Shown: piece by piece, positions 17,285 through 26,452 of the stretch
How the letters are laid out: the number at the start of each line of letters is the position of its first letter
How positions within the stretch are numbered: the first letter of the stretch is position 1
Assembly: GCF_021729145.1 (NCBI RefSeq)
Contig: NZ_JAJSLW010000005.1
Span: forward strand, 191,946-255,945
Origin: Membranihabitans maritimus
GTDB taxonomy: Bacteria > Bacteroidota > Bacteroidia > Chitinophagales > Saprospiraceae
Length of the DNA stretch: 64,000 nucleotides
Reading direction: 5' to 3'
Notes under the pieces: model-generated
Told to the model about the DNA's origin: nothing
What the model saw: only the letters and a program-made list of their open reading frames with translations
Database searches by the model: none
Made by a program: the position numbers and the translations under genes

Positions 17285-18136
17285 CTAATGCCCGGGTTCC
17301 CAGATAAGTCGTATAAAAGTACTAAATCTTTCATTTTCTCTCTTTACCGGGATCCCTACAACAATTCCAATTAGGGTGTTTTCGGAAATTCCCAAACGCA
17401 GTTGGGGCCTCATAGTCATATCAAAATCCATACGATCATATGTTTTATTAAACTCAATACCTATAAAGTTTTTTGTGCCTGTTATCGTATAATGTATGCT
17501 GGTATTCAGATCATAAATAGTATGGAATCTATTGGAACCAAACTTTTGCTTTACCACAGGCCCGGTGTAAATGAGTGAATGGAAATTGTTTCCCCATCGC
17601 CTGGCAACTACCAGGAAAGGATTGTATGAATTACCTGTGATTAGAGGGGTGCCAAAGTTTTTAAAATCGGAAAACTCCACTTCATTAATATACCCTAATG
17701 CCATTGAGGTAGCATGTGGTTCGCTCACGTAAAAGGTCCATTGGGTTGCCATCTTGACACTGTTGAGTCTATGAGATGGAATCGACTCAGGTAAAGATCC
17801 GTTTACCGGGGAATAGAAGGTGAAAGGCAGTTCTATTTCCAATCCCAACCTGTCTATGGGCGCCCATTCGTATTCTACAAGAGCCTCATATGAATCAAAA
17901 TGTAAATGGTCTGCTAGCCCTAATCCTAAATTCCATTCCTTTTCACCCTTTCTTGCCCCTAAATCACGAATGAGATCAATATAAAGAGGTTCTGCATGGA
18001 ATACCTTTGCCGGTAGTTGCTGCTGCTCCACCTCTTGAACGTAAGTGCTATCTTTTTCAGCAGCCAAATTTTGTGCAATAGCAATTTGAGAAAAAGCCAA
18101 TACTAAAATTGGCATCAAAAATATTTTGATGTTCAT
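17285..18136 (-). CDS. HAEPLYID family outer-membrane protein
   Basis: A 283-residue exported protein. After a signal peptide (about 1-21, ending IAIAQ) it carries the motif HAEPLYIDLIRDLGARKGE (about 47-65), which names a Bacteroidota protein family. The rest shows alternating strands (WNLGLGLADHLHFDSYEALV, LGLEIELPFTFYSP, RPQLRLGISENTLIGIVVGI) typical of an outer-membrane barrel, ending FIRLIWEPGH. Members occur near metal-efflux or stress genes; the function is not defined. The 128-aa exported protein gene at 18212 is immediately upstream. Confidence 0.75.
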   Translation of the reverse strand: MNIKIFLMPILVLAFSQIAIAQNLAAEKDSTYVQEVEQQQLPAKVFHAEPLYIDLIRDLGARKGEKEWNLGLGLADHLHFDSYEALVEYEWAPIDRLGLEIELPFTFYSPVNGSLPESIPSHRLNSVKMATQWTFYVSEPHATSMALGYINEVEFSDFKNFGTPLITGNSYNPFLVVARRWGNNFHSLIYTGPVVKQKFGSNRFHTIYDLNTSIHYTITGTKNFIGIEFNKTYDRMDFDMTMRPQLRLGISENTLIGIVVGIPVKRENERFSTFIRLIWEPGH

Positions 18137-18211
18137 TATTATTTGATTTCATAATTTTAAAAATTTTCACCTTAGTATGGTGACATTGATTCGAAGATTA
18201 TTTTATGATAA

Positions 18212-18598
18212 TCAAATTTTTGGCGGGGGCGTATCGAGTTTTAAAAATCCGGAAGACAAAAAGGCTCTAAATTGCCGAAATGTTTTTTTTGGGCCTTCAA
18301 AAATTAGGTGCATACAATCCCAATGACGATATTGATAGAAAACTTGTTTTAATTGATGGCTACTATTCTTATTATGTTCTTGGGAGTCATTGTCATCATA
18401 CTCTTTAAACGCATTTTCAAATCCTAACACTTTTTCAATAACTAATTCAATAAGACTTTCCTGATCATTGATAGATAAATCTTCTGAGATATGTTCTGGA
18501 TAAAGATCTTTTGTATCAACACTGATGTTGAGGAGGTAAAGTCCCAGTAGACCGCATGTGAGTCTAATTAATGTAGTGTTTCTAATTTTATTAATCAC
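18212..18598 (-). CDS. Small exported protein, unknown function (GTG start)
   Basis: A 128-residue protein. The only usable start is GTG at 18598, directly preceded by gaaag. A hydrophobic segment (LIRLTCGLLGLYLLNIS, about 9-25) is followed by an acidic, Asn/Ser-rich region and a C-terminal part with FEGPKKTFRQFRAFLSSG and a TPPPK tail. No family recognised. It lies 75 nt upstream of the HAEPLYID gene on the same strand and probably shares its transcript; a small Pro-tailed periplasmic partner is one possibility, which I cannot confirm. Confidence 0.55.
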   Translation of the reverse strand: MINKIRNTTLIRLTCGLLGLYLLNISVDTKDLYPEHISEDLSINDQESLIELVIEKVLGFENAFKEYDDNDSQEHNKNSSHQLKQVFYQYRHWDCMHLIFEGPKKTFRQFRAFLSSGFLKLDTPPPKI

Positions 18599-18700
18599 CT
18601 TTCAAAAATGCATTACTGGTTTTTAATATATCGGTAGAAGGAACCATAAAATAGCTGCAATAAATATTGGTCCAAAAAGGTGTAAGAATAGAAAAATCTA

Positions 18701-19105
18701 TTATAACAATACAACTTTTACGACTCCAACAACAGAACAAGAAGCTTGTATCGTATTATATATAGTACCGAATTTTTCTATATTTTTTTTCAGCAAGTTA
18801 ATATTCAAACTTTTGTCGTCACTATGAATTAATAATTCGTAATGAATATTATCCAATTTAGACGGTTTGTCCAGACGTACTGCATTTACAGTAATTTCAG
18901 CATGGGTATATTTAAATTTCATCAAACCTGAAAATCTCTCTACGTTTTTTAGAATGCAGGAAGAAAATGCACTCAAAAATATTTCTGCAGGATTTACAAA
19001 ATCATTATCTGTTTCGGATGTTATACCAAATATAATTTCTGATTTTTTGATTTTTATAGAACCCTTTTGATTTTTAATCGAGCTGGCTTTAATTGAATAT
19101 TTCAT
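18701..19105 (-). CDS. OsmC family protein
   Basis: A 134-residue OsmC-fold protein with both conserved cysteines: one in SAFSSCILKNV (about 51) and one near the C-terminus in IQASCSVVGVV (about 124). These two thiols reduce organic hydroperoxides in OsmC/Ohr proteins. The sequence lacks the Ohr-type Arg-rich N-terminal motif and looks closer to the general OsmC/YhfA group, so the substrate is uncertain. The gene follows the TolC gene by 65 nt on the same strand. Confidence 0.8.
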   Translation of the reverse strand: MKYSIKASSIKNQKGSIKIKKSEIIFGITSETDNDFVNPAEIFLSAFSSCILKNVERFSGLMKFKYTHAEITVNAVRLDKPSKLDNIHYELLIHSDDKSLNINLLKKNIEKFGTIYNTIQASCSVVGVVKVVLL

Positions 19106-19170
19106 ATCTCAATGATCTCATATTACCAATTAAAAATGGATATTTATTTCTTAATTGTATCTAATAACTT

Positions 19171-20562
19171 TTATTCTTCTGTCAATGTATTAGTATAATA
19201 TAAATATTTTAACTGTTCTATATTCATTTTTATTTGGTTGCCTATTAATTTTAGTCGGGAAGTTATGTATTTCTCTTGTCTTTTGTTAAGAAGAAATACG
19301 GAACTTTCCCCGTAGAGAAATTTTTCATTTTCCCCATCCAGTAGCCTCTTGTAATTTTGTGTATTAACTTCTAAAATGTCATGTTGTTTGCGTAGTAGAT
19401 TTTGTTGTGCCAGGGTATTCTCTATCTTGTTCTCCAATTCATTCTTTTTGTTCTCAATTTCTAATTTTTGATCAAACATCTTTATTTTTCCCTGTTGGAT
19501 ATCTGCTCTTTCACTTCGAAGAAATAATGGCATCGCAAAGACAAATCCCCAACTATAATTGTCAATGGAATAATTGGGAACAATACTATTGGAAGTGGTA
19601 TATAATAAAGGGTTGTATTTTAATTTGAGTTTTGGTTTTAGTTTCTCTCTTTTTAGCTTTTGTTCTATTTCAAGCATAGAAAGTTTGTTTATAGATGCAA
19701 GTAAAGAAGGATTGTTTTCGATGGAGATATCATTTCTCTTATTTACTGACAGAAAGTTGAGTGAGAAATAATCTTCTGGATTTATATTAGGCTGAAGTTG
19801 CATCGGTTGGTTATCATACCAAAGGAAATTTTCAATATTCATCCGGGATTGAACTAGTTCCATATCATTTTTTTGTAACTCAATTTGTGCATTTTGCGAT
19901 AGGATATGAGCTTCGAGAGTGTCCATGGCCGTCTTATCTCCACCAAAGAAGGATTGTTTTGTGTTTTCGAAATAGGTATTAGCAAGTTGGAGATTTTCGT
20001 TTAATACTTGGTCAAAATGATGGAAAAGTTGCCATTGCAAATAGGCATAAGTTGCATTAAAAAGGAGTTCATTCAAGATAACCTGCTTTTCATTTTTAGT
20101 TAGTTGTTGAAATACTTTTGCCTGGGTTAAAGTTGTTTTTCGCTCATTGACAATAAGCCCTTGTAAAATATCTAATTCAATACCAATATGCCACAATCCG
20201 TTATCATCTGTATTTAGTTCTGGATTGAGGTATTTACCCTCTGTATTTTCATATCCGGCTACCAGATCAAGACCAAGGACAGTTGGTATCCTGAGCTTAG
20301 TAGAATACTGTCTATAATAAAGGCTTTCTGAGAAATTTTTTTCTCTCCAACTTGAATTAATATTTGGATCAAAATTGCCCTTTGCTTTGAGCATTTCTGC
20401 ATCACCCAATTGCACTTTTAAATCAGCTTGTCTCGCCACTGGATGAAATCTTTTTATCGCATTAATATATTCATTGTAGGAAAGAATAACCTGATCGGTT
20501 TGAGAATATCCCTGAATACAACAAAGAATCGGAATAATATGTGCAATCCATCGTTTCCTCAT
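19171..20562 (-). CDS. TolC family outer-membrane efflux protein
   Basis: A 463-residue outer-membrane factor. Signal peptide (about 1-20, ending IQGYSQ), then two helical-hairpin repeats of the OEP type, with long amphipathic coiled-coil helices (ADLKVQLGDAEMLKAKGNF; then KIKMFDQKLEIENKKNELEN). It forms the trimeric channel-tunnel that docks on the HlyD adaptor. Three adjacent genes (ABC at 21946, HlyD at 20564, this one) make a complete type-I-like exporter; the stop of the HlyD gene and this ATG are essentially adjacent. Confidence 0.9.
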   Translation of the reverse strand: MRKRWIAHIIPILCCIQGYSQTDQVILSYNEYINAIKRFHPVARQADLKVQLGDAEMLKAKGNFDPNINSSWREKNFSESLYYRQYSTKLRIPTVLGLDLVAGYENTEGKYLNPELNTDDNGLWHIGIELDILQGLIVNERKTTLTQAKVFQQLTKNEKQVILNELLFNATYAYLQWQLFHHFDQVLNENLQLANTYFENTKQSFFGGDKTAMDTLEAHILSQNAQIELQKNDMELVQSRMNIENFLWYDNQPMQLQPNINPEDYFSLNFLSVNKRNDISIENNPSLLASINKLSMLEIEQKLKREKLKPKLKLKYNPLLYTTSNSIVPNYSIDNYSWGFVFAMPLFLRSERADIQQGKIKMFDQKLEIENKKNELENKIENTLAQQNLLRKQHDILEVNTQNYKRLLDGENEKFLYGESSVFLLNKRQEKYITSRLKLIGNQIKMNIEQLKYLYYTNTLTEE

Positions 20563-20563
20563 A

Positions 20564-21940
20564 TTACTTAACTGATTTTATCGGTGCTTTGCGTTTGATC
20601 TCAGTTTGCTGATTATTTTTCACTTGATAGTAGTTTGGAGGGAACCCATTTAATTTCCTCCATATTTCATACCATATTGGTACTTTTTCCAGGAGTAAAA
20701 AAGCTTGTGCCCCGGTCCCTATACTTAACAGTTCAGGCCAATATTTATCTTTGCTATTTGGGCTGACCATTACTCGGTAATTTCCATTTGTACCGATGAA
20801 TTTATCAATGGCAACAACATTTCCATCAAAAATTCCTGTTGAAGATTCTGGCCATCCGCTAATCACGACTGCTGGCCAACCGTCAAATCTAAGTTTGACC
20901 AGGTTCCCAATACTTAATAAAGGTATGTCCTGGGGTCTGATCAAAAGTTCGATCGCCAGGTCGTGTTCGGAAGGCACTATCGTAGCAATATCGGCGCCCT
21001 CTTTGACGGTTTCTCCCAACCCTTTTCTTATGGTTTGGGTAAGGTACCCTGTCTGAGGAGCTGTGATATAATAGAATTTCTGTCTTTCCGTGTAATTGCT
21101 TAGCTGATTTTGAAGTTTGGCGGCACTGGCAGTACTTTCCATCTTTAGAGATATGGCTGATTGACGATCAGAAAGTGATTTGAACATCTTATCGGCATAT
21201 TCCCTTTCTATTGCTGAAAGTTCAATGGTTAAATTACCTAGTTCATTTCTTTGATTGATTAACTTGTTTTTTTGAACATTTACTTTTGCTGTTTCGTTCT
21301 GTATTTTATATCGTTTTTCTTGTAATTCAGTAAGGGATTTCAATCCCTTATCGTATAGTTCTTTCGTCCTGTCTACTTGGTTGCGAGTGATTTTTAAATT
21401 GGTTTGAAGCGCTTCCAGGTCAATACTATCCATACTAATTTTATTATGAGCCTGGGATATTTTATTTTGTATTTGTTGTCTCTTAAGATCGAGTGCATCC
21501 TGCAATGCTAAGTATTGACTTTTTAGTGCTAAAATCTTTTGATCATAAGCTTCAATACTTTGAGATTTTGCCTGCACCTGTTCAGAAGTCCTTTGGACTA
21601 TGTTCGGATCGAAATAACTATCTTTAATTTCTGAAAGGTATACAATCGTATCCCCCTTTTCTACAAAATCACCTTCTTGAATATACCATTTTTCAATTCT
21701 TCCGGGAATAACAGATTGAATGGATTGAGGTCGATGTTGAGGTGAGCGCGTAGTTACATATCCTTTGGCACTTATATTTTGTGTCCAGGGTAAAAACAAG
21801 GTTAGAATAAATATAAAAAACAATATCCCCAGAATCCAAAGAGTAAGCCTTTTTGCAGAATTCTTTCGCAATAAATTGTACACTTTGAAATCACTTAATT
21901 TAATGAAATTATTAATACTATTATTTGAGATATTCAGCAT
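20564..21940 (-). CDS. HlyD family periplasmic adaptor
   Basis: A 458-residue membrane fusion protein: one N-terminal transmembrane helix (about 34-54, LWILGILFFIFILTLFL), a split biotin-lipoyl domain (SVIPGRIEKWYIQEGDFVEKGD, about 92-113, and TAPQTGYLTQTI later), a long alpha-helical hairpin between them (about 130-275), and a beta-barrel/C-terminal part (IAIELLIRPQDIPLL... ). It bridges the ABC transporter and TolC. It is 5 nt from the ABC gene and 1 nt from the TolC gene, so strictly co-transcribed. Confidence 0.9.
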   Translation of the reverse strand: MLNISNNSINNFIKLSDFKVYNLLRKNSAKRLTLWILGILFFIFILTLFLPWTQNISAKGYVTTRSPQHRPQSIQSVIPGRIEKWYIQEGDFVEKGDTIVYLSEIKDSYFDPNIVQRTSEQVQAKSQSIEAYDQKILALKSQYLALQDALDLKRQQIQNKISQAHNKISMDSIDLEALQTNLKITRNQVDRTKELYDKGLKSLTELQEKRYKIQNETAKVNVQKNKLINQRNELGNLTIELSAIEREYADKMFKSLSDRQSAISLKMESTASAAKLQNQLSNYTERQKFYYITAPQTGYLTQTIRKGLGETVKEGADIATIVPSEHDLAIELLIRPQDIPLLSIGNLVKLRFDGWPAVVISGWPESSTGIFDGNVVAIDKFIGTNGNYRVMVSPNSKDKYWPELLSIGTGAQAFLLLEKVPIWYEIWRKLNGFPPNYYQVKNNQQTEIKRKAPIKSVK

Positions 21941-21945
21941 ACGTC

Positions 21946-23583
21946 TTAGTTTTTTGAAAGGTCTAAAATCTTGTCACACTGCTTTTTCCAATAATTAAAG
22001 TCGGATATCACGATAACTGTCCATTCACGATCTTTGGACATTATATAATCTATTATCCTTATTTTTTCAGCGTCTTCAATAAATTGAAGGGGATCCTCCA
22101 TTAATAATAATTTAGGGTTCCCAATTAATAGCCTGGCGATAAGTATTTTTTGAATTATGCTTCTCGGAAGTCTGCGACCACCACTTTCTACTTTACTATC
22201 AATTCCCTTGGGTTGTCTTATATGATAATCGTTAAGATTTACAATGCGTAAAACATTAGAGAGTTCTTTTTCTTCACAATTTCTTCCAAGCAGAATATTT
22301 TCTTTGATAGTCCCGTCAAAAATTTGGTTAATAGGAAAATTTACTCCGAGTATTTTATATAAATCCTGGCGCTTGTAATGGGCTATTGGGATATCATTAA
22401 TAAATAGTTGACCTTTCTGTATTTGATGTATACCGGCTACTAGCTGAAGTAAAATTGACTTCCCTGTACCTGATTTTCCTGATAAAACGACTTTTTCATT
22501 ATGAGCTATTTCAAAATTAAGTTTATCAATAATGACTTCTTTCTCATCGGGAAAACCAAAAACCAATTCTTTTGCTTTGATACTAATTCCGGTGTCAGGC
22601 CTTATAGTAGCATTGCCTTTGTCTGTATCTAATTCAAGATCCGTCATATACCCTATTTTTTCAAGAGCTGTCAGAACATCATATATGACATCAATGGTAA
22701 ATATAACCTTCTCTATAGAATTGATTATCATTATAATAACAATTTCCGCTGCTACAAATTGACCAATATTCATCCGCTCTTGATAAACCAACATACCACC
22801 GAGTAATAAGAGTCCGGCTGCGACAATAACTTTTAATCCAATAAATAATTTAAATTGACTTAATAAGACTTGAAAATGATTTTCTCTGGCTTTTACATAG
22901 TTACCTACAATATTATCTGTTTTATGAAGGTGGAATTTTGTTTCATTGTGAATTTTAAAAGTTCTGTTTAGTCTTGCTATCTCTTCTAACCAATGAGCCA
23001 ATTGATATTTGTATTTGCTTTCTTTCAGGCTGGTAGACATCCCTTTGGGACCAGATATTCTCACGATCAACCAGATGACAGATGCCAGAATAATGCCCAA
23101 AATGATAAAATACGGACTGTATATTGTCAGGAGTATTAAACCAAAGAATATCTGAAAAATGGCCAACGAAAAATCAATTAATATTTTGGGCACCCCTTTC
23201 TGGATCGTCAGCGTATCAAAAAACCTGTTTACTAACTCCGGTGCATATATTTTGTCTAATTTTAAAAAAGAAATTCTGGGTATTCGATAGGCAAATTCAA
23301 ACGCGGACCGGGCAAGTAAATCCTGTTGACTATTTTCGACCACACGCAATTGCATTACATGTAAAATTCCACTTACTAAAATACCAAATAATACAAAGCC
23401 AACCAATAGTAGCCAGGTCGAAGAATATTCCCCTGTTTGTAAAAAGTTTATAATGGCTTGAATACCTAAGGGAAGAGTTAGATTGATTAAACCAATAAAT
23501 AAGGCATATGTATAGATTTGTCTTACCTCAATTTTATACACCTTAAGTAAATTCCTAAATCTTTTTATTGGGCTTAAATTCAT
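21946..23583 (-). CDS. ABC transporter permease/ATP-binding fusion with non-canonical ATPase motifs
   Basis: A 545-residue half-transporter: a six-helix ABC exporter membrane domain (about 20-310) and a nucleotide-binding domain (about 330-545). There is no N-terminal C39 peptidase domain. Walker A (SGKSGTGKS) is intact. The other motifs are not: the Q-loop Gln seems replaced (GVNFPINQIFDGTI), the signature reads ESGGRRLPRS, Walker B is LLLMEDP with the Asp and Glu exchanged relative to LLLDEP, no SALD D-loop is seen, and the H-loop has Asp (VIVISDFN). Similar sequences occur in a Bacteroidota-specific subfamily next to HlyD and TolC, so it is probably functional. The cargo is unknown. Confidence 0.85.
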   Translation of the reverse strand: MNLSPIKRFRNLLKVYKIEVRQIYTYALFIGLINLTLPLGIQAIINFLQTGEYSSTWLLLVGFVLFGILVSGILHVMQLRVVENSQQDLLARSAFEFAYRIPRISFLKLDKIYAPELVNRFFDTLTIQKGVPKILIDFSLAIFQIFFGLILLTIYSPYFIILGIILASVIWLIVRISGPKGMSTSLKESKYKYQLAHWLEEIARLNRTFKIHNETKFHLHKTDNIVGNYVKARENHFQVLLSQFKLFIGLKVIVAAGLLLLGGMLVYQERMNIGQFVAAEIVIIMIINSIEKVIFTIDVIYDVLTALEKIGYMTDLELDTDKGNATIRPDTGISIKAKELVFGFPDEKEVIIDKLNFEIAHNEKVVLSGKSGTGKSILLQLVAGIHQIQKGQLFINDIPIAHYKRQDLYKILGVNFPINQIFDGTIKENILLGRNCEEKELSNVLRIVNLNDYHIRQPKGIDSKVESGGRRLPRSIIQKILIARLLIGNPKLLLMEDPLQFIEDAEKIRIIDYIMSKDREWTVIVISDFNYWKKQCDKILDLSKN

Positions 23584-24206
23584 TTCTTTTGTCTGTAAAT
23601 ATTTGAAAAATTACAATAATTATGCAGTCATCTCTACCAAATGTTAGTGCAAAACATAGTAAAAAAAAAGATCAAAAATATATATCATGGTTTAAGGAGT
23701 GAAAATTTTCTTCTTAATTTGTTACTTGTAATTACGCTTTTTTATGGAGAAGTTATTAATAAAGTTATTTGTAATGGGGTAAGTGTGAAATTATATTTTG
23801 CGTTAAATAATTCCTTGGTTGTTATAGAATCTTACTTTGTAAAAACACCATTTAACGTGGGGGGATATTTATGGCCTAAATTGTTAAATCAACGTAAGCT
23901 CAACAAATAATTGTTTTCCACCCTGGGTTGGTCCCCATGATTAGGTATAATTCGCTTTTCGACAATTTCATGTCGGGACAGGTTCTTCAGAGCTTCTATT
24001 TTTTCTGTCGAACTCACCTTTAATTAAATGTATTGATCTCATCTAAAAATGATTTATTATTACGATCGCACAAGAATAACTTCTGATAAATGTCTTAAAT
24101 AGGGGCTACCTTTATATTGAAAGAGCTGATATTCAGGTACAATTTACTCAGTTAGAATATATATAACGTGATTCTAAATCGATGTGATTTTCTTCGAAGA
24201 AAAAAA
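23584..24206. other. Intergenic region upstream of the exporter operon
   Basis: About 620 bp between the exporter operon and the OhrR-like gene. On the plus strand a 26-codon ORF (23622-23702) and an 89-codon ORF (23641-23910) overlap in different frames; neither has a convincing ribosome binding site or a recognised product. No RNA gene or strong promoter seen. Confidence 0.35.
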
Positions 24207-24674
24207 TTACTTTTGCCCGGCAGTCGCTTTATTTGCTAGTATTCCTACGAGATTAATAAGGGTTTCCTGAAAGGTTTTTAATTCCTTTTCTTTAATGGAT
24301 GAATTCTGAAAGGATTCCATAATCTCAACAGGAACGAAGAGAACTTCTTCCTTAAGCTTGTTTCCTTTGGATGAAAGGGACACAAGTACTGTACGTTCAT
24401 CTTCTTTGGATCGTCTCCTCTTAATTAGTTTTTTAATCTCTAAACGTTTCAAAAGGGGTGTAAGGGTATTAGACTCCAAAAAAAGTCGCTCACCGATTTC
24501 TTTAACACTCTGCTCATTGTATTGCCAGAGCACTAACATTACGATGTATTGCGGATACGTAATATTCAATTTCTTCAGGTAAGGAGAATAAATTTTGGTG
24601 GTAAGGCGAGAAGCAGCATATAACGGAAAACAAAGTTGGTTTTCTAAGTAGAGTAAAGCTGATTTATCTTTCAT
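24207..24674 (-). CDS. MarR family regulator, OhrR-like
   Basis: A 155-residue winged-helix regulator. The N-terminal [14 protein letters not shown] with Cys15 and [17 protein letters not shown] match OhrR, the organic-hydroperoxide sensor in which this cysteine is oxidised to release DNA. The recognition part [13 protein letters not shown] and wing [14 protein letters not shown] are typical. It overlaps the glutathione peroxidase gene by 11 nt, so the likely target is its own operon (DoxX-gpx-ohrR), which has a perfect palindrome upstream at 25601. Confidence 0.9.
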   Translation of the reverse strand: MKDKSALLYLENQLCFPLYAASRLTTKIYSPYLKKLNITYPQYIVMLVLWQYNEQSVKEIGERLFLESNTLTPLLKRLEIKKLIKRRRSKEDERTVLVSLSSKGNKLKEEVLFVPVEIMESFQNSSIKEKELKTFQETLINLVGILANKATAGQK

Positions 24675-25152
24675 TTTTCAAAATTTGCTGGATGGTTTTT
24701 TCCATTCTATTCGGATGGGTAATAGGAGAGAAGCGTTTTATGGGTTTTCCCGTATGATCAATTATAAATTTGGTGAAATTCCATTTTATACTCCGCCCTA
24801 ATAAACCACCGGAAAGCTCTGATTTTAAGAATTTGAATATTGGATGCGCATTGTTTCCATTCACTTCGATTTTTTCAAACATAGGGAAGCTCACTCCGTA
24901 ATTAATTTGGCAGAACTCTTCTATTTCATTTGCTGTTCCCGATTCCTGGTTCCCAAATTGATTGCAGGGAAATCCCAGAATGACAAGCCCCTGATCTTTG
25001 TAGGCCTTATATAGATTTTCCAGGCCTTCGTATTGGGGGGTAAGTCCACATTTGCTGGCTGTATTTACCACTATGATTGTTCTCCCTTCATACGCCCTCA
25101 TGCTTGTAATTTCCCCGTTGAGTTTCCGTGCTTCCAAATCGTAAAATTTCAT
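24664..25152 (-). CDS. Glutathione peroxidase family protein
   Basis: A 162-residue thiol peroxidase of the GPx fold with catalytic Cys35 in [12 protein letters not shown], the [11 protein letters not shown] motif (about 73-83) supplying the Gln and resolving Cys, and WNFTKF (about 137-142) supplying the Trp/Asn. It reduces hydroperoxides, in bacteria usually with thioredoxin. It lies between DoxX and an OhrR-like regulator, consistent with peroxide control of the operon. Confidence 0.92.
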   Translation of the reverse strand: MKFYDLEARKLNGEITSMRAYEGRTIIVVNTASKCGLTPQYEGLENLYKAYKDQGLVILGFPCNQFGNQESGTANEIEEFCQINYGVSFPMFEKIEVNGNNAHPIFKFLKSELSGGLLGRSIKWNFTKFIIDHTGKPIKRFSPITHPNRMEKTIQQILKNER

Positions 25153-25158
25153 AAGTAT

Positions 25159-25587
25159 TTATCTGTTTGCTCTATTAATTATGTATTTCAATCCTCCTGT
25201 AGACCAAAGAGCCCAAAGAATTAGTACGGGTTGGAAGAATAAACGTATCAATCTCTTGGTATCAGTATCAAGGCCAAATGCATCTATCCCATTGGCATAT
25301 TGAGAAATATTCCCTGGAAAAATCAAAACATAGAATATGGCCAGAATGAATCCCACTTTTATTTTATATTTGGTTAAAGAAATCATGGCCAATCCAAGGG
25401 CAATCTCAACAATTCCCGAAGATATCACCACCAAATCCATAAAACTTTCCTCATCTGGTAACCAACCAGGGACTTGAGCTTGAAATTCTTTGCGTAGAAA
25501 ACTAAGGTGTCCAATGCCTGCAAATACCATAAAACTCCCGAGTAGGATACGCATACTATTTTGAAATAAACTTGTTTGAATTTTCAT
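25159..25587 (-). CDS. DoxX family membrane protein
   Basis: A 142-residue protein with four predicted transmembrane helices, the DoxX/DoxD-like pattern LLGSFMVFAGIGHLSFLRKE near the N-terminus and SSGIVEIALGLAMISL in the second helix. DoxX proteins are quinone- or stress-linked membrane proteins in many operons with oxidative-stress genes. It is the first gene of the DoxX-gpx-ohrR operon; the next ATG is 6 nt away. Confidence 0.85.
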   Translation of the reverse strand: MKIQTSLFQNSMRILLGSFMVFAGIGHLSFLRKEFQAQVPGWLPDEESFMDLVVISSGIVEIALGLAMISLTKYKIKVGFILAIFYVLIFPGNISQYANGIDAFGLDTDTKRLIRLFFQPVLILWALWSTGGLKYIINRANR

Positions 25588-25600
25588 CTTGAGCGAATTA

Positions 25601-25612
25601 ATCGTGCACGAT
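25601..25612. promoter_or_regulatory. Candidate OhrR operator upstream of the DoxX-gpx operon
   Basis: ATCGTGCACGAT, a perfect 12-bp palindrome 13 nt upstream of the DoxX ATG. On the minus strand it lies just downstream of TATATTTA (close to a TAnnTTTG -7 box), so it would cover the transcription start. A regulator of the MarR/OhrR type at the end of the operon is the obvious candidate. Binding is inferred. Confidence 0.5.
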
Positions 25613-26417
25613 GTAAATATAGCAATATTTTGTTCATTACAATAGTTTTGATAAGATATCGCAGCACTTAATATCCTTTGCTCAATATTGATTTAAGATA
25701 TAAAAGAATGTTCTTACTTTTTTTTCAGGAAATAGTATGCGTATGTATATTTTTTAAGTTAGATCAAACTAGTAGTATAATCTGAAGATTGAATGCATGG
25801 AGACATCCAGTAGCGGAGCTGATTCAGTATTAGAGATATATTGCAGTTTACTAGATAAAGGGGGGGAATGCCATTTAAATCTAACCTGTTTCCGGCAAGT
25901 ATTTAGGGGCTCAGAACGTTTGAGAATTGGGAAATTCAACTATAACAAGTGAATGCATAGTGGGGACTATTTCGTGCCCTTTGTAGGAAGTAGATCGCCA
26001 TTTTCAAGCAGAAAACAAAAAAATCAAATACTTGTATCTTAGAATCGAATCTACGAGGTTGTCTCTCTTCCCTTCATTCTTTTATAGTTTCAGCATTGTG
26101 CATTAAATATTAGCCTCAAGCTCTATCTGAACCTGTATTCTTCTTCGAAATCACTTTACTTACTAATTAATCCCTTATATAACGCTACATAGTATTATGG
26201 TGTCCTGTTCGTGTTGGATGTGATATTAAACGAAAAGGACATGACGGGTATATCTTGGGTGCCATTTCCTGGTTGCAGTGGCTGCTTGAAATTAATAAAA
26301 AAGATTGTTAAGACCTTGCACCTATGGGCCCTAAAACGAGAGGGGGATGTTTGTTCGTTAAATTTATTATATAAGTTTATTATGTCTGAATAACCGTTTG
26401 ATATTGCCGTTTGAATA
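25613..26417. other. Long intergenic region, no recognised gene
   Basis: About 800 bp between DoxX and the small membrane protein at 26453. A 60-codon ORF at 26211-26393 has no good start context or recognised product. I see no tRNA, terminator or clear repeat; likely decayed sequence. Confidence 0.35.
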
Positions 26418-26448
26418 TTGATGATTGATTGAATTTTTCTTATCTTTG
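26418..26448 (+). promoter_or_regulatory. Bacteroidota-type promoter, probably giving a leaderless mRNA
   Basis: TTG at 26418-26420 and TATCTTTG at 26441-26448, with a 20-nt spacer, form one of the best promoter matches in the window. The -7 box ends only 4 nt before the ATG at 26453, so the transcription start should fall at or next to the start codon. Confidence 0.6.
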
Positions 26449-26452
26449 AAGG

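Noticed and set aside
23622-23910. 26-aa and 89-aa plus-strand ORFs as possible exporter cargo
   Set aside because: No ribosome binding site, no double-glycine or other leader motif, and the two frames overlap each other; probably chance in AT-rich DNA.
26211-26393. 60-aa plus-strand ORF before the small membrane protein
   Set aside because: Weak start context, no recognised product, inside a region with other stops; likely chance.
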